IMG/VR virus record: IMGVR_UViG_3300027796_000037
Coordinates: 1 to 29,068 of that record
Direction: 5' to 3' (one strand)
Length of the DNA stretch: 29,068 nucleotides
DNA from: a virus
This document shows, piece by piece, positions 24,915-29,068 of the stretch (position 1 is its first letter; each line of letters begins with the position of its first letter). A model generated the notes under the pieces. That model saw nothing but the letters and a program-made list of their open reading frames with translations, was not told where the DNA came from and did no database searches. The translations under genes were made by a program, and so were the position numbers.

Positions 24915-24951
24915 AGAGCTGCCATATGCAGCATGAGCAATATTGATTAGC

Positions 24952-24979
24952 AGAATAAATGGTTTTTGATTTCTGTCAA
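24952..24979 (-). promoter_or_regulatory. Sigma70-like promoter, module 1
   Basis: TTGACA (24979-24974) and TATTCT (24957-24952) are separated by 16 nt. This is almost the same layout as the promoter at 7597-7624. It lies just after the stop of the ORF ending at 24986 and should drive the portal, scaffold and capsid block, if the leader terminator is passed. Confidence 0.75.
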
Positions 24980-24985
24980 GGGGGT

Positions 24986-25099
24986 CTAGTATCTGATCCG
25001 CTTGTTCTTCACTAGATTGAGTGTTGAAAGATCAGCGATCCCGTCTTTTACTACGACATTAACGCTTATCTGGCCGTATTGCATTTTGGTAGTTTCCAT
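24986..25099 (-). CDS. Possible tiny ORF overlapping the preceding gene
   Basis: The product would be 37 aa (start METTKMQYGQ, end VKNKRIRY). It overlaps the preceding gene by 41 nt in another frame and has no clear ribosome site. The peptide looks protein-like (alternating hydrophobic and polar residues) and fills the space up to promoter module 1. It could also be reached by a frameshift from the preceding gene. Low confidence. Confidence 0.3.
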   Translation of the reverse strand: METTKMQYGQISVNVVVKDGIADLSTLNLVKNKRIRY

Positions 25100-25322
25100 C
25101 GCTAGTATCGTATGAAAACCCACGTTCTTTTTGAGCAACGAATACACACCCTCTGTAGTTGTCTGTGTAGGTGATTGTTTCGAATTGGGCATAGTCTTCG
25201 ATATTTCCTTGACTTACTCTGATTGTGAAAGTGAACAATCCATCCTTCTTCTCTTGCATATCCCGTTCAATATCAAGATGCGGTCTAATGTTATGCTGGT
25301 TGATCGTAAGTTCATAGTTCAT
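25059..25322 (-). CDS. Small phage protein, unknown
   Basis: The product is 87 aa. The ATG at 25322 has AAGGA 3 nt upstream and overlaps the terminase stop by 4 nt. It is beta-rich (DGLFTFTIRVSQGNIEDYAQ, FETITYTDNYRGCVFVA) and may be a small barrel. There are no catalytic motifs. It is cotranscribed with the terminase. Function unknown. Confidence 0.65.
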   Translation of the reverse strand: MNYELTINQHNIRPHLDIERDMQEKKDGLFTFTIRVSQGNIEDYAQFETITYTDNYRGCVFVAQKERGFSYDTSDGNYQNAIRPDKR

Positions 25323-26488
25323 ATTCCTTGTACCCACTTGGTATCATCCGGCAATTCAAAGTCTTCTTCTTGTCGGTTCATACTGTTGAGGGCATAGCGT
25401 ATCGCATCCATCGCGTGATTGAAGATCACATCGGGTTCATTGATGGTCTTTCCGTCTTTGTCTGTTTGCCATAGATAGTTCCGATATTCTTTCAATACAT
25501 TGGTGCTACGTTTTGTTACAGATATACGCTGCTGTTGTACGTATTGGATACCCTTTAATATACTTCCCTGACCTTTGAGTGATGGTTGGATACTCACTCC
25601 GTAACTCATAATCTCATCAATGCTCTTGGGTTCTGCGCTGTCTGCAATACAAAGTGCTGTCCGTTGGTTGAGGATAATATCGGCAATCTGTTTATTTGAT
25701 AATCCTTTTTGATACGTTATTTCATCGAAGATATATCCCCCGTTATACCAGTAGATTGCGATGATTGCTGTAGGGTCGTTGGAGTATCCGAAATCTATCC
25801 CGAAGCGTTCTAATCGTGCTTCATGGGGTATCTCGTCTATCGTTTGCCAATCGATGTATATCTTGCCTTCATAGTCACCCAGTTGTCCTTCACCGTACAC
25901 TTTCCACCAGTTCTTGTTTCCTTTTCGGGATTCAATCGCTTGTACGATCTGTGGATCAAGGGCTTCATTGTCTTTGTAGGTAAGGATAAGAAAATCATTC
26001 TCTTGTTTGTTGAGTATATCGGTATAGAACCAAAACTCTGAAACAGGATTCCAGTCGAGCCATATAATCTTTTTCGTTCTGACTTCCAACTGTGTATATG
26101 TTTCATAGCTGATATTGTTTGCTTCATTCACAAACAGAATGTCCCGCCTTGGCCCTCGTACTTTCCCCGGTTGGTCTGCACTAAAGAACTCGATGATGGA
26201 TTCATTCGGGAATGTATAGATAAAATCCGTTTTATTCCACCGTTTATCATCAAAGCATTTGTGTTCCTGCATGATGGATAGGAAGTCCCGGATTGCTCCC
26301 CGTTTGAGGTGTGGCATGGATTCAGATACTACCGAGAGTGTTTCTTTTTCTTTGTTGGTTCCGGCTCTCTGAATCATCCACAAAAGAATTGAAATTGTCT
26401 TAGATGCTGACGTACCACCAGCCACTCCCCTAAGTCGTTTCCGTAGTGATAGTATCTTGTCTGTTGCTGTTGTCCGTTGATACATCAT
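25319..26488 (-). CDS. terL: Terminase large subunit
   Basis: The product is 389 aa, close to the PBSX/Terminase_3 length. Walker A is GGTSASKT at residues 24-31. Walker B is DILFVNE at 116-122, ending in the catalytic Glu, and the coupling motif LDWNP follows near residue 145. The nuclease domain has its three metal-binding acidic positions in GIDFGYSNDP (about 230), ADSAEPKSIDE (about 285) and NHAMDAIRYA (about 365), so all motor and nuclease sites look intact. It packages and cuts DNA at the portal. The ATG overlaps the small-subunit stop as ATGA, so the two are translated together. Confidence 0.93.
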   Translation of the reverse strand: MMYQRTTATDKILSLRKRLRGVAGGTSASKTISILLWMIQRAGTNKEKETLSVVSESMPHLKRGAIRDFLSIMQEHKCFDDKRWNKTDFIYTFPNESIIEFFSADQPGKVRGPRRDILFVNEANNISYETYTQLEVRTKKIIWLDWNPVSEFWFYTDILNKQENDFLILTYKDNEALDPQIVQAIESRKGNKNWWKVYGEGQLGDYEGKIYIDWQTIDEIPHEARLERFGIDFGYSNDPTAIIAIYWYNGGYIFDEITYQKGLSNKQIADIILNQRTALCIADSAEPKSIDEIMSYGVSIQPSLKGQGSILKGIQYVQQQRISVTKRSTNVLKEYRNYLWQTDKDGKTINEPDVIFNHAMDAIRYALNSMNRQEEDFELPDDTKWVQGI

Positions 26489-26910
26489 TCCGCCTTTACA
26501 TTTCCAAGGATTGCAATAATATTTTCACCGTTTATTGTGACTGTTTGCTCTTGTGCTTTTTCTTTTCGTAACATCGCCAGTCGTTCTCTCCACATCTTCC
26601 AATCCCGTTTCCCTACGTGTTCCATTTCTGATATTGACCGATCAATTCCTTTTGATAACGCTTTCTGAAACTCTGGTAGATTCTTCCACTTATTTATCGT
26701 ATTTCTATGTACACCAAGTGCTTCTGCAAGCATCTCCCAATGTTCGGGTATCTCTCCATTCTCAACAATCTTCATAAATCGTTGGTACTCTATCTCTTTA
26801 TACGGCTCTTGCACTTTTTGAACATTTTGCGACACGGATACTACAATGCCCTTCTCGCTGTCTGTAGTGCCCTTAGATGCCCTGTTTACACTAGCTGTAG
26901 TATCTTCCAT
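26485..26910 (-). CDS. terS: Terminase small subunit (DNA-binding)
   Basis: The product is 141 aa. The HTH-like segment EMLAEALGVHRNTINKWKN is at about residues 59-77 and fits the DNA-recognition helix of small terminases. A long C-terminal helix (RDWKMWRERLAMLRKEKAQE) could be the oligomerisation stem. It overlaps the large subunit gene by 4 nt. It would bind the packaging site and recruit the large subunit. The start at 26910 has no strong ribosome site. An extended -10-like TGATAGAAT lies about 15 nt upstream and might be a promoter, though no -35 matches. Confidence 0.8.
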   Translation of the reverse strand: MEDTTASVNRASKGTTDSEKGIVVSVSQNVQKVQEPYKEIEYQRFMKIVENGEIPEHWEMLAEALGVHRNTINKWKNLPEFQKALSKGIDRSISEMEHVGKRDWKMWRERLAMLRKEKAQEQTVTINGENIIAILGNVKAE

Positions 26911-26939
26911 AGTTTACTATTCTATCATGTCGTACAATG

Positions 26940-27137
26940 TCATCTGACAGAATAATCCTCCGCAAATTCAACTTTGATTACATAACACCGATCAATGGTT
27001 CCATCTTGGTTGTCTGTATCTTCAATCTTTGTTACTGTTCCCTTTGCGCCAATCGTTACTTCTTGGCCAATTTCTAACTCTTTGTCTATTGGTGCTTTCC
27101 CTGCGCTTATTCGTACTAATTTCTCATTTATTTTCAT
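26940..27137 (-). CDS. Small unknown phage protein, beta-rich
   Basis: The product is 65 aa from the ATG at 27137. A longer reading to 27197 would overlap the previous gene. The sequence (NEKLVRISAGKAPI, LEIGQEVTIGAKGTVTKIED, TDNQDGTIDRCYVIKVE) looks like a small beta barrel, possibly an OB-like fold. It overlaps the preceding gene by 14 nt. I recognise the style from other phage genomes but no function. Confidence 0.6.
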   Translation of the reverse strand: MKINEKLVRISAGKAPIDKELEIGQEVTIGAKGTVTKIEDTDNQDGTIDRCYVIKVEFAEDYSVR

Positions 27138-27309
27138 GTTCTTTCTGTCCTTTCCACTTCTCCCAATCCCATGAATAGATAATTGTTTTTCCATCAATCA
27201 GCCCTACGGTTTGTCCACCAATCCATCGGGTAAACTCAGTAAATTCTTCTTTGCTAAGTAACGTTCTAATATCTTCTAAATCGTATCCGAGCTTGTTATA
27301 TTTTTTCAT
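27124..27309 (-). CDS. Small unknown phage protein
   Basis: The product is 61 aa. The ATG has AAAGGAG 4 nt upstream. It is a mostly helical, charged protein with an aromatic patch (IIYSWDWEKWKG). It starts just downstream of the tRNA-like element and overlaps the next gene by 14 nt. Function unknown. Confidence 0.6.
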   Translation of the reverse strand: MKKYNKLGYDLEDIRTLLSKEEFTEFTRWIGGQTVGLIDGKTIIYSWDWEKWKGQKEHENK

Positions 27310-27322
27310 AGTTCTCCTTTAG

Positions 27323-27385
27323 CGGGGTTTGAGGGAATTGAACCCACAGACACGCTACATAGTCCATGCGTCACCAGACAACCCC
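27323..27385 (-). tRNA. tRNA-like element, degenerate
   Basis: The minus strand holds GGGTTCAATTCCC, a textbook T-arm and B-box sequence. A 7-nt 5' strand (GGGGTTG) matches AAACCCC at the 3' end in 6 of 7 pairs, in exact tRNA spacing. A possible D-arm (GTCT, GG-containing loop, GGAC) is also present. The total is only 63 nt, about 10 nt short, and no normal 5+7+5 anticodon arm can be drawn, so an anticodon cannot be assigned. It could be a shortened pseudo-tRNA or a tRNA-mimicking structure. Confidence 0.4.
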
Positions 27386-27390
27386 TATGT

Positions 27391-27555
27391 TTACTTTTTC
27401 CAAAACTGCCACCACTTTCTGTTTGTTGGAATTTCAATAAACTGTATCTTTTCAGGCATATCTGCTACAGAAATACACCAATAATATTCAGAGAATTTTG
27501 GTAATGTATCTCTGCCTACGGATGAATCAATCAAAACTAACCATTTCTTTTTCAT
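27391..27555 (-). CDS. Short unknown protein (54 aa)
   Basis: A complete ORF of 54 codons (start MKKKWLVLIDSSVGRDTL, end NRKWWQFWKK). The ATG has AAAGGG 5 nt upstream, in the same 18-nt start cassette as the 74-aa gene upstream. It has several Trp residues near the C-terminus. Its spacing fits the flanking genes and leaves the tRNA-like element directly downstream. Function unknown. Confidence 0.6.
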   Translation of the reverse strand: MKKKWLVLIDSSVGRDTLPKFSEYYWCISVADMPEKIQFIEIPTNRKWWQFWKK

Positions 27556-27566
27556 ATCAACCCTTT

Positions 27567-27791
27567 CTAATAGTCAAAACCATCAAGCTCATAGATTAAA
27601 TATTTTCTTCCCGAATCTACATACCGAAATACAAAACAAATAAAATTGCTTTTATCCATTTCTGCCTGTTCTGGTTCAAGTTTATACGCAACATTGAATA
27701 CCCTACGAATAGGAATTTTTATTTCTGGTTCTCTATTTTCAGCTTCTATTGTCTTTATTACTTTGTCCCCCCACATCAATAATGCTTTCAT
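27567..27791 (-). CDS. Small unknown phage protein
   Basis: The product is 74 aa. The ATG at 27791 has AAAGGG 5 nt upstream and overlaps the preceding stop as ATGA. The centre (PEIKIPIRRVFNVAYKLEP) and the end (RKYLIYELDGFDY) are beta-like. It belongs to the block of small early-type genes upstream of the terminase. Function unknown. Confidence 0.6.
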   Translation of the reverse strand: MKALLMWGDKVIKTIEAENREPEIKIPIRRVFNVAYKLEPEQAEMDKSNFICFVFRYVDSGRKYLIYELDGFDY

Positions 27792-28108
27792 ATCAACCCT
27801 TTCTTTTTCAATGCAGACTGAATATCAGATAGTGCTCGGTTATAGCCAACTAAACCGCAAGTACAATCAATCCACTTCAAATCCATTTCTCTTTCGCATT
27901 CTTTTGTATGTTTTTTTGATTTCTTTGGTATCGCCTCACTCACTTCTTGACGGATTTTGAGGGCAAAGGAACGGATGAAATCTTTAACATCATCCGCTGA
28001 CCCTATTACAAAGTTTTTTTCCATCATAGGAAAGCATTTGCCTTCTGGTGGTTCTCCTAAAAACTTTTTAGAAAAAAATTCTATTTCCTGTTCTACTATG
28101 TCTTTCAT
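27788..28108 (-). CDS. Small unknown phage protein
   Basis: The product is 106 aa from the ATG at 28108, which is 6 nt after AAGGAGA; the ATG at 28114 would sit directly on the ribosome site. It is a charged, mostly helical protein. The C-terminal part has KECEREMDLKWIDCTCGLVG with three Cys residues, a possible metal site, followed by an Arg/Ser helix. Function unknown. Confidence 0.6.
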   Translation of the reverse strand: MKDIVEQEIEFFSKKFLGEPPEGKCFPMMEKNFVIGSADDVKDFIRSFALKIRQEVSEAIPKKSKKHTKECEREMDLKWIDCTCGLVGYNRALSDIQSALKKKGLI

Positions 28109-28124
28109 AGTCATTCTCCTTTCA
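28106..28124 (-). repeat. Duplicated translation-start cassette, copy A
   Basis: A 19-nt segment containing AAAGGAGA, a 6-nt spacer and ATG is identical to the one at 28212-28230. Each copy starts a different gene. It also overlaps the stop of the 30-aa gene. Confidence 0.7.
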
Positions 28125-28214
28125 AAAAAACAATTTGAATATCGCCGATGAAATAAATCCAGCTATAAGTGAAATAATTGAAACGTAAATAAATTTTTTC
28201 TCCTGTATATCCAT
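28122..28214 (-). CDS. Single-pass 30-aa membrane peptide
   Basis: A complete 30-codon ORF (start MDIQEKKFIYVSI, end AIFKLFF). The ATG has AAGGAGA 6 nt upstream in a start cassette identical to that of the next gene. Residues about 8-30 are hydrophobic and form one likely membrane helix, preceded by a charged N-terminus. The strong ribosome site and tight packing between genes support expression. Membrane peptides of this size in phages include lysis and superinfection-exclusion proteins; nothing here decides between them. Confidence 0.55.
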   Translation of the reverse strand: MDIQEKKFIYVSIISLIAGFISSAIFKLFF

Positions 28215-28230
28215 AGTCATTCTCCTTTCA
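28212..28230 (-). repeat. Duplicated translation-start cassette, copy B
   Basis: Identical over 19 nt to the segment at 28106-28124. It carries the ribosome site and start of the 30-aa membrane peptide. Confidence 0.7.
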
Positions 28231-28250
28231 TATCCTCACTCTATGCTCCA

Positions 28251-28571
28251 TCAATCTTTCCAATAAACATTTATTTCACCAGTAAATTTTGGGTCGTACA
28301 TATTATTAGCTTTTAATCCACACACTTTGCATATATGCCTATTTTTTTCACCATAACCAGTCCATTTATGTTCGCCAAATAGATAACAGCGTTGCATCTT
28401 ATAAAGAATTTCATTCTTAATTCTGCTTTCAATAATTGACCAATCACGTTCCATAAATTTCGTAATCAATTCTGCTTTTTTCATTTCATCTTTTGTTTGA
28501 CTTATTGGTATAACCTTAAACTTTGGAATATCCTTTAATAATTTTTCAATTGTTTTAATATAACTTTTCAT
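28251..28571 (-). CDS. Small unknown protein with putative zinc site
   Basis: The product is 106 aa. The ATG has AAAGGAGA 7 nt upstream. The first 60 residues are helical and Lys-rich. The C-terminus has CYLFGEHKWTGYG and then HICKVCGLKANNMY, a Cys/His set that could bind zinc (C, H, C-x-x-C). Such short zinc-ribbon proteins often bind nucleic acid or protein partners. Function unknown. Confidence 0.6.
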   Translation of the reverse strand: MKSYIKTIEKLLKDIPKFKVIPISQTKDEMKKAELITKFMERDWSIIESRIKNEILYKMQRCYLFGEHKWTGYGEKNRHICKVCGLKANNMYDPKFTGEINVYWKD

Positions 28572-28599
28572 ATCCTATTCTCCTTTCAACAATACTTTT

Positions 28600-28780
28600 T
28601 TATATTCCATCAAAGGCTCCAGCTCCAGCTCCTGCTCCTGCTCCAGCTCCAGCTCCTGCTCCTGCTCCTGCTCCTGCTACCGCTCCCGCTCCTGCTACCG
28701 CTCCCGCTCCTGCTCCTGCTCCTGCTCCTGCTCCAGCTCCTGCTACCGCTCCAATGGTCTTGTAATAAAGGAAATGTCAT
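28600..28780 (-). pseudogene. Gly-Ala hexamer-repeat gene with apparent frameshift
   Basis: The ATG at 28780, with AGGAG 5 nt upstream, opens a 56-aa frame (MTFPLLQDHWSG) that becomes a Ser-Arg/Ser-Trp repeat and ends at 28610. A second frame covers the same array as 23 Gly-Ala or Val-Ala pairs, ends AFDGI and stops at 28600, but has no start codon. In the Gly-Ala frame almost all repeat variation is at third codon positions of Ala, so this looks like the selected frame. Dropping one C near codon 4 would join the good start to it (MTFLYYKTIGAVAG). This may be a real frameshift, a sequencing error or programmed +1 shifting. Function unknown. Confidence 0.55.
28615..28752 (-). repeat. Tandem hexamer array, 23 units
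   Basis: About 138 bp of 6-bp units read GGAGCA, GGAGCT, GGAGCG or GTAGCA on the minus strand. The units have no unique spacers, so this is not a CRISPR array. It lies wholly inside the coding feature at 28600-28780 and will be prone to slippage. Confidence 0.9.
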
Positions 28781-28782
28781 AG

Positions 28783-29068
28783 TTACTCCTGTGTGGTTGG
28801 TAATGCGTGTTTCCATAAAAACATATCAACAATGCTGTTTATGTTAATCATCGCCTCGCCAACTGGCTCTACTTCGGATAATTTTCCTTCTTTAATTGCG
28901 TTCATAAACCGCCCACTGTCTGCTATCCATGCCGCATCTACAAGGTGGAAAAAGTTGCCAATCCGTGCTTTTACTTTTCCCGTCATGTGGTAGGTAACGG
29001 TTCGGATAAATAACTTCTTACCAATGAAGTCATCAATATCGTTTAGCTCAAAGGATTCCGTATCCTCG
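28783..29068 (-). CDS. Unknown phage protein, partial at the right edge
   Basis: The frame is open from the right edge to the TGA/TAA region at 28783 (at least 94 codons). An internal ATG at 28986 is not taken as the start, because the upstream codons continue in frame and look like protein (DDFIGKKLFIRTVTYHMTGK). Later segments are FFHLVDAAWIADSGRFMNAI and EVEPVGEAMININSIVDMF. I associate this mix of short beta strands and a DAAW/DSGRF core with a recurrent hypothetical phage family, but no function is known. Its stop lies 2 nt before the start of the Gly-Ala repeat gene. Confidence 0.7.
   Translation of the reverse strand, partial: EDTESFELNDIDDFIGKKLFIRTVTYHMTGKVKARIGNFFHLVDAAWIADSGRFMNAIKEGKLSEVEPVGEAMININSIVDMFLWKHALPTTQE

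Noticed and set aside
24869-24940. N-terminal extension of the portal from an upstream ATG
   Set aside because: It would translate the leader terminator hairpin and lacks a ribosome site; the ATG at 24868 has AAGGA in place.
24986-25192. 68-aa reading of the ORF before promoter module 1
   Set aside because: The first part lies fully inside the 87-aa gene in another frame; only the 37-aa end is a possible gene.
28615-28752. Possible CRISPR array
   Set aside because: Pure 6-bp tandem units without spacers, inside a coding region, and no cas genes.
1-29068. Alternative genetic code (recoded TGA or TAG)
   Set aside because: TAA, TAG and TGA each end well-formed genes (for example 11523, 2417 and 1617), and no gene needs read-through to be complete.

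Overview
The window is a stretch of a double-stranded DNA tailed-phage genome, about 40% G+C. All supported genes lie on the minus strand, so transcription runs from high to low coordinates. Head and tail genes point to a short-tailed (podovirus-like) virion. A terminase pair is followed by a portal, a scaffold-like protein and an N4-gp56-family major capsid protein, and at the far left by a gp4-like adaptor candidate next to a gp10-like tail protein. Strong AAGGAGG-type ribosome binding sites, TTGACA-type promoters and U-tract terminators indicate a bacterial host with ordinary sigma70-like and anti-Shine-Dalgarno signals. TAA, TAG and TGA all end genes, so there is no sign of stop-codon recoding. 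The host cannot be named from sequence alone, and there is no integrase in the window.

Layout from right to left. 29068-26940: a block of small genes of unknown function, including two below 60 codons (54 and 30 aa), a Gly-Ala hexamer-repeat gene with an apparent frame problem, and a tRNA-like element. 26910-25319: small and large terminase. 25322-24986: one small gene and a doubtful overlapping ORF. 24979-24888: promoter and leader module. 24868-20658: portal, two small head genes, scaffold and capsid protein. 20599-19958: an HNH homing endonuclease whose start is buried in a strong hairpin. 20007-14845: small connector or structural genes and large beta-rich virion proteins (LamG, FN3-like, kelch-like). 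14823-14735: second promoter and leader module. 14717-7621: eleven sugar or surface-modification genes: NAD-dependent epimerase, split transketolase, DUF3307-like membrane protein, cytidylyltransferase, LicD-like transferase, two FkbM methyltransferases and three glycosyltransferases. 7624-7512: third module. 7494-2417: two putative internal virion proteins of 369 and 1318 aa. 2412-2317: fourth module. 2297-1: adaptor-like protein and a tail protein that runs off the left edge.

The genes form at least four transcription segments. Each of the last four starts with a sigma70-like promoter, followed within about 70 nt by a small 5' hairpin and an apparent intrinsic terminator ending in U6-7 then GUG. 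In two modules the 5' hairpin keeps its loop while a stem base pair changes on both sides. This suggests an RNA-based attenuation or antitermination system that switches the head, sugar, ejection and tail segments together. The sugar cluster is bounded by two such modules. Its enzymes could make a CDP-activated alditol or branched sugar, and methylate and attach it to phage or host surfaces.

There is no gene-free stretch over 300 bases. The longest gaps, about 95-130 bases, are the promoter and leader modules.
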